Positions 29,321 through 41,868 are shown, counted from the stretch's first letter. The stretch is DNA of 64,000 bases from Siphlonurus alternatus (GCA_949825025.1 OX463780.1:44062979-44126978), one strand, 5' to 3'. Translations and numbers: made by a program. Notes: generated by a model not told the origin, from the sequence alone.

Positions 29321-29468
29321 TATAACTGAGGGGTTGGAATAGATTTTTAAACACGCTTAAAAAGTAATTTTCAAATTAATGATTAGTTTATGGTTATAAA
29401 AAAGCTAAACATTATCTTTACATAGCAGAGTTCGTAAGGAAAATTTCGAGTTGCAGTAGTGCAAAAAT

Positions 29469-29627
29469 AAGCTTGAAGCCGGTATTACACGATTCAATTT
29501 TTCTATTGCATACAATTTTTCCTTACAAGAAAACTTGAACTCCAATTGTTTGCGTGGAGGTGAAATTTTCTTGCAAGGAAAAACTGTATGCAAAATTGTA
29601 TGGTTTAATATTATAGGCTTACAACTT
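29469..29627. mobile_element. MITE B1, 159-bp inverted repeat
   Basis: aagcttgaagcc at the left faces ggcttacaactt at the right. The arms continue through gcatacaatttttccttaca and its mirror, meeting near gtttgcgtggag. Non-coding. Superfamily not determined. Confidence 0.75.
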
Positions 29628-29755
29628 GAAAATTAAAAGCCTAACGAATTAAAGATATGGCTTTAGCTGTTAAAATTGCACTGATCTATATATTTTTTTA
29701 AAAAAATTCGTGACTAAAATGAACGTATATAAAATTTAACTATTTCAGAATTCAA

Positions 29756-29930
29756 TGGGTGCGATTCACGAAGAAGTTAGCCAAGTTTCTAACCACGTTT
29801 AGCTTAACCACGTTTAACTTAACCACGTTTAACTATACCTGTTTTACGAGTTAAACCACCTAGTTAAACGTGGTTAAGCTATTATAAACGTGGTTAGAAA
29901 CCTGGCTAACTGCTTCGTGAATCGCACCCA
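29756..29930. mobile_element. MITE B2, GGGTGCGATTCACGAAG termini
   Basis: The terminal inverted repeats TGGGTGCGATTCACGAAG and CTTCGTGAATCGCACCCA extend inward through gttagccaggtttct. The interior has three tandem TTAACCACGTTTA-like units and one inverted one. If the ends are GGGTGCG/CGCACCC, AAT directly flanks both sides (3-bp target duplication), compatible with PIF/Harbinger-like elements. Confidence 0.88.
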
Positions 29931-32447
29931 ATATAATTCAATTAACAGAGAAAATTCTGGGTAATTGTATATCTAATTTCTGAATTGATTAATAATATAA
30001 TAGTTCTATTTGCATATGACGGTTTGAAATGAAGCCACCACAAATATTTATACATTAAGGTAACACTGAGGTCCTTCTGATCCGTAAAATCAATTATATT
30101 GACAGTAATAAATTTAATTAATTAATTAAAATTACAGGAGGTGGACTTCCATGAGTGCCAGGACATGCAATTTTGTTGCCCTTTCCGTAAAATCTCATAA
30201 CATTTAGATGGCGATTGTCATAGATTTTCGAAAGTAAATTATGCTCAATATTTGTATCGTTTTTTTCTGGAGAATTACCCATGTTAAATCTATAAGACTG
30301 ATGCAGGCCATGATTTTCTTCCATATCAGTATGTAAATTCTTCCTTCAATGTGTGTATCGTACCTTACATATGAATTGTAGTCCCTCATGTAATATAAAC
30401 ACTTTGCCTCGTGCTGGTGTGAAACAGCTCAGTAATTTTCTATGAACAATACGTCCGCATGCTTGCTTGCTCACGTTCGTTCACAAAATTATGATTGTAT
30501 AGTAGTTATAATAAAGTTATAGCTTCAACATCGGATGATTTTTTTGTTTTTATACATAATAGTAGGCCTTATATCTACCTATTACTGTCAAAATTATGAT
30601 ATAGATTGTTTAACTACAATTTAAAAAGCTATATAACCAATAAAATATATACTTTCTAAATATAAAAAAATACTATTCTTTCGTATAATGTTTTTTATTA
30701 TTATTATTTATAAGACAAGAGATTATATGAATAAAATATAGATAGATATTACTTAAATAGAAAATAGAACATAAAAATAATTTTTAATAAAGAAAAATTA
30801 TATATAATTTTTTAATAATTTTACTAATGTCAGGTTTTTAAAATTATATGCCATGGTGTTTTCATGCGTGTTTAAAAATATTTTTTAATTGGATTCATTT
30901 TAATGTAATATCTTTTGAAGTATTGTTGAGATATATTATATGGAAATGATGAGATTCGAGAGATAAGGAAATTTTTGAAAACAATTCTTCAATTGATCAG
31001 AGCCAAATTAAAAACACCAATCCTTAAAGAGAACAATAATCATGTATATATATACTTTCAAACAACAGTGAACACGTTGTAAATTTACATTATCAAAAAG
31101 TAGAAATAACTCCAAAATTTTATATTACAATTGGGATCTTCGCGATTGAAAAGGGACAAACTGGGACATAAACCATTAATTAAGGTATAAAGTATTTTAA
31201 TGGTTTATTTGAGTAAACAAACGCTAAGTCAAAAAGGGTCTTTAGAATTTTACTGTCCAAGAAACATGTATCAACCAAGAAGTATATGTAATATAATAAT
31301 GTAATGTTTCAGGGTATGTACTGTATAATGGCTTATACATACCCTGGTAATGTGTATATAAAGACATAATACTTAATTTCTTAAAAAAATAATAATGCAA
31401 TCACAACATACATGTATAATATTAGTAAACATTATAAAATATTAAATTCATATAAAAACTATTGCTAAGATAAAATAATTTTTATTTTATATATAATATT
31501 TTTCAACAAGAAATTTTATTTAAAATTCTGTTGTCAATACCTATATAATCCTGTTAGTATTGAAGTTTAATATTTTATGAAGCGTTTAGTTTATGTATAA
31601 AAGTCGTGGGTGTTAGGAGGAAGGTGAGTTCTGAAGTGGTTCTCTCTCAACTCAATTATTATGGGAGAAGTAGGAGGAGGAGGATAACTCTATCTTACAA
31701 CAAAATAACACCCCCTCTTACATCTTGTATAATATATAATATAAAACACTATAACTAACGTTTATATCTTTATCCACATGAAAAGACAGTAATGACTTAA
31801 TTAAAGAAGAGACTTTTTACTATAATAAATCACCTAACGTTTTTAACCTTTTCTATTCTATATTCATTCTATATTTTATAAAGTAAAAAAATTATTTTTT
31901 GTTTCATTTACTGTAAACACGATATAGAAGTCATGTACTGTACAACTAGGGAAATCACGAACGTTACCTTTACTATTTGGGGGGGGGGGGGTGAACTTAT
32001 TTTTTGGAATGGGTGAATTAATCGAAAACGCATCCTTCCGTATTTATTTGTTTTGTGGTATAATTTTTATTGAAATTTTTATTCTGATATAAAAAGCAAC
32101 ATAAAAATAATTTCATTTAGATATACATGGTGACACTTAAATTTGAAATGCAACAATAAAAAATATATATATTTGTATACATACTGTAACTCTTTTTTTG
32201 TTTTTTGTTTTTATTTATTTATTATTTTATCACATGAAAAGACGTTTTCATTGTTCCCTTACGGTTTATAACATTTGATAGGAGGGGTCTAAAACGAAAC
32301 ATTTTTCTTTCTTTCTTTCTATCTGACAGATGGCTTCAAATCGATATCACACTCGTGTAAATCCACGCAATAACAACCCTTAAATCGGAATTTATGATCT
32401 TCCTGTGGCTTTTGCTACTCTAACAACCCCTAACTCTTGTACACCCT

Positions 32448-32481
<34 letters not shown>

Positions 32482-35399
32482 ACTTTGTATATAGTCAACC
32501 ACAATACCAGCCACAACGTTCAATGAGCCATAAAGTATAACCATAACATCGCTAACTCACTATATATATATATACGCTTTACTTGATGTACCATGTTATA
32601 GTGTATGATGAAATGATAGGATAATAATTTTTGAATTTTAATTAATGTTTATCTAGAGACCTTATGCATCATGTATATATTATTTATAATTAATAATTTA
32701 TATAATAATTTAACCATCATCATTTTATATACACTTCACTAAGTTCCATTATAAATTTCATCATCAATTAATTACTTTTAAAATAATTATTATGCATAAT
32801 CAATATATTTATTATTTTTTTATTATATACAATATTTTTCAATATTTATTATTATTTTTTTATCTGTTATTAAAACTATTAATAAATTTAATTTATAATC
32901 TTGCAAATGATAAATATTGAAGATATTTATGTTCGTTCAGAATTATATTGGGAATAAAATAAGATTTATACAGTAGATGGAATGAGTGTATATGTAATTA
33001 TTATTTAATATCTCTTTGCTGTACATGCTTTAAATGAAATGCTGCAGTTATAACGGCAACACAAAAGGTGTAAATATGATTTATTTTACTGTTCTTATAA
33101 TTGAAGGTGGAAGGTATGAATTGAACAATAACTGCATGTAGTAATAAAACTTTGTAATAAACCATCAAATTCTAAGCAAGAGATTTTTATTCCTTCATTT
33201 TTTTCTTTTAATTCCATTAAATTGTTTAAGCTCTTCTTAACAATTTTAATTTACTTATAATTAAGGTAAAGATAAGTTTTACAGAAAAAAACAAATTATG
33301 TTTTAATATAAAATAAATCAATGTAATAAATAGAAGAATAAAATGTTTAGTTACAATTTATAGCCATCAATCCGACAATGCTGTTTCATTTATTTTAGTT
33401 TTTTTTTTCTTGACATATTATTAAAATATATTCACTAAATATTAGTATTGATTTTTAACTTAAAAATTAGAAAAAATAAAATTTGTCTCGGAAAATTTCC
33501 CTTTGCGGTCTTGTTATTCATCATGCCCCGAAAGAATAACACAGAGCATGGTGATTAACAATGCTGCAAGTGGGAACATTTCCAAGGCGACAAGTGAACT
33601 AATAAATTAAGTAATTAATATCTCTTGGATAAATATCTGTGTTAATTTTAAGTTCTATTTGAATGAATATCCCCAATACATATAATAACAAAAACCACAA
33701 AAAGAATAATTTTTAAAGTTCTTCAAAATCTACTGTATTTTTCTTCAGTCTAAAGAAGTTAGCTTCGTAGAATACATTATAACTATATATATATTTGCTC
33801 TTATTTTAAATTAATGATGTGACTATTTCTTAATTTAATTGAGATGTAACCTTGAAAATAAAAAGAATTGATAATTGTAAGCGTCATGTTGTCAGATTAA
33901 TTTTCAAACTATACAGTAGCATTTAATAACAACAACCTATGTAGAATACTTCACTATAAATAACATGTAAAACAATGCAATTAATAACAACATATTATAT
34001 CATTACAAGAAAAAAATGTTTTTTTAAATTAATCCCGACTTGATATTTTTTTAATTCTACTTTTGACTAGATGGCGTATAATTTAATCCTGACTTGTTTC
34101 AATTATAAAAACTTTTATAAAAAAAATAATCACTCTATCTCTTTTATAATTACTATATAAAGGTATGACATATATATTACAATTGAAATATTTAGTTATA
34201 AATAATATTATATATAAAAAAAATAATAATTATAAAATAGAATTTTATATGTTAGAGTACGTAGAAATCCAATCAATATAAAATTATAAAGATAAAATAA
34301 AAACAACTGTAACTATATAATAATATTTATCAGTAAATTAAAGTCAAAGTAATTATATAGGTAGATGAAAATACAACTATCTCAGCTTGATGTCTTCATA
34401 ATAATGAAATGAGAATGAAGAAGAAGAGGAGGTAGATATATCTTTATCCTTCGTCTCACAAGACACCATTCTCCTTAGTATATAATATATATATTAATAC
34501 CTTTTGCCGGCAACATTTCATTGTTACTTTTTTTTTTCTTATTATATATAAAGTAGCCCTGTAGGCTTAATAATACTGCAGGCTCATTCAATTTACTAAC
34601 GGCTACCGTATTGTTACTGCCAGTGTGTTTGTACCAAGATCTATTAAAATAAAAGGTACAACAATTATTATAATTTAATTATCTCAATAAAAATTAAAAC
34701 CTAAAAACACAGAAATGGGAGAAAAGAAGGACATTTGTGAGGACAGTTGCAAAATATTGGTGCTCAGGATTTTTATGCTTCCAATCTTCAATGTAGATTA
34801 TATTGAAGTAAATAGAGTCCACCCTAAAAATTACTGTACTAATAGGAGAAGATTATAAATGTAGCCATAGCATTGTCAAATTTGTCACACGATCATGTCC
34901 AAGAAATAATAACATATCTGAATAGCACATATGAAAACTCTCCAATCTTTAACACAAAAATCAATGCTTTAATATAATTCAAACTCCTATAAGTCAACCA
35001 AGAATGTTCACCAATAGAAGCAAAACATTAAATTTTAATTTTTACTTAATTGTGCATGATGCTTACCTTTAAACCGATGTACCTGCTTTAGAGAACGATA
35101 AATTTATTTTGTTGCCATATAGTTGTGTTATCGATATTTCTCTTAAAGGCATAATTAATTAGAGAGATTCATGAGCAATACTAATTTATTAAGCTAATTT
35201 ATAGGTATGGCAATATTTGGCTACGACCCATTTTGGTGCATGGGTAGCTACTGGAACTTTCAGAGAAAATTATATTAAAAATAAAAATATACACATTATA
35301 ATATAAGTGAAGATTCAAAGGATTCACAAAATGCAAATTTATGTAACTTTAAAAAAAAGAAATGTTATTTTATTTGATTATTTAAACGTTTTTCTTATG
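29931..35399. other. Long AT-rich intergenic desert
   Basis: No convincing gene in 5.5 kb. A 68-codon minus-strand frame at 30118-30324 looks unusually protein-like at its C-terminal end but has a stop just upstream and no splice signals. Small less AT-rich patches lie at 33490-33600 and 34540-34640. A 13-nt G run is at 31979-31991. Confidence 0.55.
32449..32480. repeat. (CT)n microsatellite, interrupted
   Basis: CT array with one TTT interruption. Confidence 0.9.
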
Positions 35400-35515
35400 T
35401 GTATTCTAGAATGCATTTTTGTATAGCCCACCAAGATGGCTGCCAGCAGCTACCACGGCTACCATGACTTTGATCTGAAGTCTCGTGCAAGCGGCAAATA
35501 CTCAATTATACAAGT
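35400..35515. promoter_or_regulatory. Small island with YY1-like motif
   Basis: CAAGATGGCTGCC matches the YY1/Pho core (AAGATGGC) inside a less AT-rich patch. YY1/Pho sites occur in promoters and Polycomb elements. One motif is weak evidence. Confidence 0.2.
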
Positions 35516-36106
35516 AACGTCATAGAAAATTAAATAATGAATTAACAATTAAAATCGACAGTTTCAAATCCGGATACCAAACATTAGTAATTAAAAACAA
35601 GGTTTCGATGATAATAAAGTGTTACTGTCCTTTTTTGAAGTTAATAATTTTAATTATACACTAGGATAAAATTAATACATTATATTAGTTATAAAGTTAA
35701 TGGTGTAAAGCTGTATTATATTTATAAAAGTGTGTATAAATTAATATAATTATCTCAAGGTATAATTTTTTAATTTTCATAAAATTAAGTGTAGTTAAAA
35801 AATAAAATAAACATACACCTAATTTTTATATAATGTTAGTAAAAAAACAAGGCAAAGTAGCCCTCTTATATATAATAATATATATATATATATACTCTCA
35901 CAGTTTGCAGCTACAAATTCTATTACTTTCTATTAGTCTTCTGTCAGAAATCATCGTCTGACGATGCGCAAGGGAGCCATGTTGCCGTAAAAACACTGCC
36001 AGTATTAAAAAAAAAAAAGGACGATATTCTCCTCCTCCTTCTTTTTTCTACCCTTATTCGTACATCGTCTTTTTTGGCAAGCAGAGTTAGAAAAGCCTCG
36101 ACGCTT

Positions 36107-36108
<2 letters not shown>

Positions 36109-36158
<50 letters not shown>
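36109..36158. repeat. (CT)n microsatellite, 25 units
   Basis: Perfect CT array. Confidence 0.95.
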
Positions 36159-36162
<4 letters not shown>

Positions 36163-36239
36163 CCCACCAAGCCACCACCATGAGCCAACTGAGCACGCCA
36201 ACCCCTCCTTATTATAAAATAAATGGCATCAGGGAGTTG

Positions 36240-36262
36240 CGAGAGAGAGAGAGAGAGAGAGA
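36240..36262. repeat. (GA)n microsatellite
   Basis: GA array about 80 bp from a CT array, giving an inverted GA/CT pair that could form a hairpin. Confidence 0.9.
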
Positions 36263-36422
36263 TCGACGTTACAGATGAGAGTTTGCGCTCCATGGTTGTC
36301 ATGGAAACCTAAAGACACACGTACCGCAAGCTCCTCCCACTCTTTGACTCTTCTCTCTCTTTATATGGTTGCTAAGGGACTTGGAAAACCAAATTAACTA
36401 CCACAACGTTTCCTTTTTGTAA

Positions 36423-36595
36423 AGAGCGAGAGAAAGAGAGGAGAAAAGTGAAGAGAGAAGTAAAAGAGAGACCTAAAGGAAATTAACTTCGGGAAGTGAA
36501 TTTCACAGCGCAGAGAGATAGAAAAAAAAAAGAAAGAAAAAGAAGAGAAGTAATAAAAAGGAAATAGATTGAAAAAGACGAAAGAAAGTTATTTT
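36423..36595. repeat. Purine-rich tract
   Basis: About 170 bp dominated by A and G on the plus strand, with few pyrimidines. It follows the X-box region. Such tracts can form triplexes and often mark promoters or replication barriers. Confidence 0.7.
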
Positions 36596-38127
36596 CTAAC
36601 TCGCATGAAAACAGATTTCGCTGACTTGTGAAAACTATAATATAATAGACCACATATTATGTTGTTATTATTATTATTAAAACATATAATAAAAGTTTAT
36701 ATAATAATATGATTAAATTTAAACTAATATATATTTTATTATATGGTATAAAACTTTTGTATGTGTTTGGAATGAAATTGAATTGAAATTATTTTATATT
36801 TGTGATAGGAATATAAATTACTTATTGATATATTTTACACGTTCTTGTGATGTCTATTTCTGATTTAAATTCATTATATTCATTCGTTTTGAAGGAAAAT
36901 TTAATTATATATTTCTTTCAAAAATATTAAATTATTTACCTTACATAATATAGAATTTTATTCATAATTTGTTCGTATATGACGGTAAATGCAAGTATAT
37001 ATATATTATGTATTATAAGTTAATAAGTAGAATATTAAAACTTTTACTACATCTTAAAAAGTTAAAAATCACCAATAAAATTATAATATTATGTAAATCT
37101 TACTTAATTCTTCAATTAACTTATATAATATATAATACCTTCTAACAAAATCAAGTAATTATCATGTATAATATTATTAAAACCCCCCCTTTTATTATAT
37201 AATATAATCTAGACAAAATTTGTATATCCTTTAATTAATTTATGTAAATCATATTCATTAACTTTTTGATCGTAATTCTTAAAAAAGATCAACACTTCAT
37301 AAAATAAGTGGAAGAAAGAAGTATAACAATATATATTTTTAATGAAATATGTTACGCATAATTCTTCACTTAATTTTAGAGATTGCTTGTAGAGTGTGTT
37401 GCTTGATCCATGCTGGGTTTAGTTGATAGAGGGGTGCTTCTGTGGCTTGCAAATCTCAAACATATGCTTCGTAGCGACGTAAAGCTAACTCGATAATCCT
37501 ACTTCTTACTCCCTATATAACATCACTATATTTTTTATATAAGAGATAATGTATACTAAAGTTCACGCCTTCTAACCGCAAATATATTATTCTTTATTCC
37601 AAATTATATAATATAGGGTGTTTTATCCTATAATATATTATTTCATATTATAATATAGACTACTGTATATAATATACTTCCTGATTCTAATGCATTCTAA
37701 TCATACAAAACATTAAAGTGGAACTAATTTTGTAACTTAAGCTTGTATTATATAAAAATATTGTGTTATATTTTCATCATCATTTTATATATTATAATGG
37801 TAGATGGATTTATTTTTGTGCCCCCTTATTCTTCTATTTTGACATCTAGTTATCAACGTTAGTCATTTTATATCAACGTGGAAAATTGAGTTTATTCTTT
37901 TCATTATTAATGCTCTTATGTTCAAATATTTTTTGATACGCACTGCCACAAAAGTATTAAAAATAATTACATAATCAGAATATTTTGTTAAGACTTCCCT
38001 GGAATATTTGCCTCATCTCCACTTCATGTTTTTGAAGAGTTCTCCAGACAGGTGCATGATAAACGTCTAGTTTTGCTAAAACTATAATATACTACCAAGT
38101 CATAATATTTCAAGGACTCTATACTGG
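36596..38127. other. AT-rich intergenic DNA
   Basis: No gene. A modest island at 37390-37500 (contains ccatgctgggtttag) has no diagnostic motif. Confidence 0.55.
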
Positions 38128-38415
38128 GAGGACGGCCTAGGACAACTTATTGAAGAACCTCGATACTCGACAATTGTCGCCAACCTTCGGGGAAGTCCGC
38201 TAAATGAGCCACGTGCTCGGGCGGTTTCTTTGAGGACGTCAAAGATTTGACAGCTTGACAGATTTGACAGATGGCTAATAAAGCGGCATCTTTGACTGCG
38301 GTATCTTTGTAGCCGACTCTAGGTCAATCAAATGCGCTAGAAAAGTCAAGGTCATGACGTCACTGGGTTGAGGAAATGGCGGCGCGTTGGCGGCAAAAAA
38401 AGTTAGGCAGTCCTC
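38128..38415. mobile_element. G+C-rich element with possible terminal inverted repeats
   Basis: The left end GAGGACGGCCTAGG and right end TTAGGCAGTCCTC are inverted with one mismatch over the first 12 bp, suggesting a MITE of about 288 bp. The interior is G+C-rich and CpG-containing, with tandem gacagatttgacagat and a nuclear receptor/CRE composite (separate entry). No clean target duplication, so a native regulatory element remains possible. Confidence 0.4.
38346..38362. promoter_or_regulatory. Abutting FTZ-F1/ERR and CRE motifs
   Basis: TCAAGGTCA (38346-38354) is a full FTZ-F1/NR5A-type monomer site and TGACGTCA (38355-38362) is a perfect CREB/ATF palindrome. They join without a gap. A ggaaatggcggcgcg YY1-like stretch follows about 13 bp later. 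Confidence 0.4.
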
Positions 38416-39384
38416 TTATACATAGTCCTTGATAATTATTTGCTGTTTTGGTTACTCAACATAAAGGACACGGTCTAACAGATATAAAATAACCATACTT
38501 TCACATGAAGATAATTGTAGACGGTTACTTTATTTTCGTTTGAGACATGCACGTAAAAAGTATACCCCAGATATAAAATATACTTTCCTGCTTATTGTAT
38601 GTGATTTTTGTTGCCCTAAAATTTACCGAATGGGACATTAATTAATATGCAACAGTTTTGTTTAATTTTTACTTTTGTTTACTTTGAAGATAATAATATA
38701 ACACTTAAAAGTACTTTTAAAGTAAAAAATTATTTATGCTGTTTTCAACATCACGTAATTATCCCACAAAACTATAAACATTATGAAAGCATTGGTCAAA
38801 AATGCATTAAATATTGATTCAGATTTTTAAAAGCATTTTAATGATAGTTATGCAATTTTTTGAAAAGTCTTCTTTCATTATTTAAGTTTTAATTTAATTT
38901 ATTTATTTATTTATTTATTTCTCATGTGGCTGTACATAATACAACATAGAGACAAAAACACTTAAAAATAACTTAAAAATTAAACATGAAACAGTATTAA
39001 ATGCACTTAGAATTATCAATAAAAATTAAAACAGACATTAAATAAACATTTAATTAATTTTAAAGATAACATTACGTTTATTTTAGATGCATGAATATTA
39101 ATAAATGTAATTTATTTCTTTTGTAATTATGGATTTAAAACTTTTATTTAAAAATTTTTGTGTAAAATTAAAATAATTTATTTTCATTACAATAAAATCC
39201 ATTACTATATTATTAATGTATATATTATAACGACAATCTAAAATAATATATGAAAATTACAACCAACATTTTATCTACATATATCAGTAAATCATTGTAA
39301 ATTATACAATTATCTTAACTTTACGATCATATTATACAATAAGAAAATACAATGAATTATTTTATGATGTAATAACTATTCATG
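38416..39384. other. AT-rich intergenic DNA
   Basis: No supported feature; a short (TTTA)n run near 38897-38920. Confidence 0.6.
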
Positions 39385-39640
39385 TTAAAGGTGACAATAG
39401 AAGAGGGTGCTAACATAACAACAACTGTCACAATTCTTGTATGTTATCTCTGGACCAGTCCAAGTAAAGCTCTCGCACTTGTGTTACCTCTGACGCTGCT
39501 GCTTTTGTGGTGTAGAGAACAGATTTGGGAAACGTACCCATGGGTACCATGTTTCAACTTGGAAGCAGCTAAAGCCATGATACAGCAGCATCACAACCAA
39601 ACGTTGTGTAAAATTCTCAAGGGGTATAAAGAAGAGAAAC
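39385..39640. promoter_or_regulatory. G+C-elevated island with 103-codon open frame
   Basis: A complex segment containing the palindrome gtacccatgggtac (39535-39548) and acagcagcatcacaacc. A 103-codon plus-strand frame (39382-39693) covers it; it has a hydrophobic Leu-rich stretch at residues 31-43 and then turns into AT-rich noise. No family recognised. Non-coding conserved element or unrecognised exon; I favour non-coding. Confidence 0.25.
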
Positions 39641-40724
39641 ACAAGGGATACTATATATATACTATATATAGCTGTTTTATGCTACAAACATAAGCGAAAA
39701 CAAAACAGTTAAACTTTAAACAATGAGATATGCTACAGTCATATAAAGAGATAATCCATGACTTTTTGTCTCATAAAATTTAAGTAAATACCTCCTTCTT
39801 CTCTTTATATTATATTATATGGAACTTTACTATATACTAACTGTTTTGTTATGGTGTATAATTTGTATTAATGTTTGTTGTTAAATACACTAAGGAGTTA
39901 GAATTAAGGTAACTTTTCAATGTATTTAGAATTGAATGTATATTTTATTACTTAGAAGGTCATATTAGAATTATATTTCAATATAAACCTTCTGTCTTAT
40001 ATAAAATTAAAACAGATTGATTCTACCTCATAATTATTTATAGAAATAGCTATATAACATATATTTGTTGATAATTAATATAAGTGTACCTTTTTAAATA
40101 CTTTATAATTAATATCCAGGGAGAAAAACTCCCTGTAAAGAGGGCAACTTTTTGTGTTTTTGTGCCATGCGGGTTGCGTTCTAAAAATTTCCACGGGGGT
40201 TGGTTTACGGCATATTATTGTAGTCACTGTAATGCTATTTAACCTCTTTATTGTAAGAAGCTTGTCTGTATTAACTTATTCTGCATTCTATTTATCCATT
40301 TACTTATAAAAGCTAGACGCGTGGAAATCTCACTTCCAAACTAAAAATTCAAAGCAGAAATCGTCCATTAAAATAAGGGCTTTTGTCACGAGTATAAATC
40401 CTAGAAAATTTCACTAACGTGAGATTCGAATCCACGTATTTTTGTTAATGTAATATTGCTAGAAATACTCTTAGAACGTACAAAAATAGTTTCCACGATT
40501 TCCTGACTTTTAATATACGACATGTGTATTTTTATCAAGCAATTCCCTAAAAAAAAAAAAAAAAAAAAAAAAAACTAGAAGCAAGTAGAAATTAAATGTT
40601 CATATTTGGACTAAACAAGAACACAAATTATACGTTTCATGTGCAATAAATTATCCATAATGTCATGTAATTAAAATTATCTTCAAAATTAACAATTCCT
40701 GTGATTTCTCCTCCACTATACCTA
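39641..40724. other. AT-rich intergenic DNA with small structured patches
   Basis: Contains a 7-bp hairpin CAGGGAG-AAAAA-CTCCCTG (40117-40135), a tRNA-like patch (40418-40490) and a 26-nt A run (40549-40574). Confidence 0.55.
40418..40490 (-). ncRNA. tRNA-like / SINE-like pol III promoter relic
   Basis: On the minus strand GTGGATTCGAATCTCAC forms a T-arm with a TTCGAAT loop and a 4-of-5 paired stem (B box, about 40418-40434). A weak A-box-like CTAGCAATATTAC lies about 20-30 nt 5' of it. No full cloverleaf. Most likely a tRNA-derived SINE fragment; a chance match is possible. Confidence 0.25.
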
Positions 40725-40925
40725 CGTATATTAAGAGTGAGGGCGATCCCCTCCTCACACCTCACTTGTTTAGCTTCACACAATACTGACCAGGCCAGCT
40801 GATATTAGCATTTAGATGAGTCCCGCAGGGCTGCTGCACAGACATCATCACAATCAGGGTGAAATCAGCTGACGAGGCTGCCACAGGCGTCACCAAATGT
40901 AATGGAGGTTACATAGAGACAGAGA
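40725..40925. promoter_or_regulatory. G+C-elevated island with T-box and E-box motifs
   Basis: TCACACCT (40755-40762) matches the T-box half-site. CAGCTG occurs at about 40797 and 40867. catcatcacaatcagg and gccacaggcgtcacc add complexity. No coding frame. Candidate enhancer. Confidence 0.35.
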
Positions 40926-41696
40926 CATCTGCTAGAATAACATAAAATTAGAGTGAGAAATAAATTTATAATTTAATTTATGTATTTTTTTTTTAAATAA
41001 AATTTATTTTTTTCTGTATTAAATTATGTTTCAATAAGAAAATACATAATTTGACTTATCTATATTTTATATACTTCTTGATATTTCACTATCTTGATCA
41101 TTGATAGAAACTTCAGACTATAGAGTTTTTACACCATGCTATTTCAACCCCTACTGCAGTATTATTCAATGCACCCTCTCTCAGCTATACATCTGTTTGA
41201 ATGTTCATTTGAAACCTCCCGCGTTGTAGTAATTATCAATTTATACCATCGTGATGACGTCATTAAACATAACAATTTAGTGTCATTTTAATGATAAACA
41301 CCAGCTGTTGTCTAGTTATAATCTAGATTTTTAACAGATTTATGTAAAGTAAATTATAGATTAAAATAATTGAGAAATGTAGTGTGAAAATTATATATAT
41401 GATAACAGTTATAACAATGTAATGTTCTTCAATTTAAAGTTCTATGCCTTTATTATTGAATATGTTAATTTTACAGATAATAAAATAAAGTAATTCTTAT
41501 ATTCGCGTACATATGAAATTAATAATAAATATTCATGCAGATTCAAATGGGTTTCATTTTTAGCTCTTGAAAGCAACCAAAAAGCTATATTTTCCTTATC
41601 GACCTGGGAAATCAATTTATTTTCAATGCCTGCAAGTACGCAAACAACCCTTCATTCATGTCTTGCAAGTACAGTTAATGTAATAATCAATTCTTA
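40926..41696. other. AT-rich intergenic DNA
   Basis: Nothing supportable. Confidence 0.6.
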
Positions 41697-41868
41697 TCCT
41701 TTTTTTAAGGAGAGGTGCCTCGTGACGTCATCAAAAGGACTTTAAATAATTTTTAAAAATACTTCCAAGGCTGTAAAAAATCTGAAAAAAATCAGGGTAT
41801 CATAAATTTGAACCCTCTATTCATTTCTGCAATAAAAAAATTTGAGGTCAATACTCCATTGTGAAGAA
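41697..41868. mobile_element. Half copy of foldback family A
   Basis: Only a right arm is present: gaggtgcctcgtgacgtcat, caaaaggactttaaataatt, aaaaatctgaaaaaaatc, gaaccctctattcatttctg, then a decayed terminus. The gtgacgtcatcaaaa centre resembles the element at 11009-11330 rather than copies 1-4. No left arm is detectable. Confidence 0.7.

Larger units (their letters stand above)
35930..36420. promoter_or_regulatory. Promoter/enhancer-like region with RFX X-box motifs
   Basis: A G+C-elevated region interrupted by CT and GA arrays. X-box-like sites: GTTGTCATGGAAAC (36295-36308) and GTTGCTAAGGGAC (36368-36380). A CTCCTCCCAC block lies between. RFX factors bind such sites upstream of ciliary genes. 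No start codon or exon of such a gene is recognised downstream on either strand. Confidence 0.3.

Noticed and set aside
29756..29880. TTAACCACGTTTA units as a telomeric or satellite array
   Set aside because: Only a few units confined within a MITE with terminal inverted repeats.
39382..39693. 103-codon frame as a gene
   Set aside because: The C-terminal third is AT-rich noise; no known family. Listed as an island instead.
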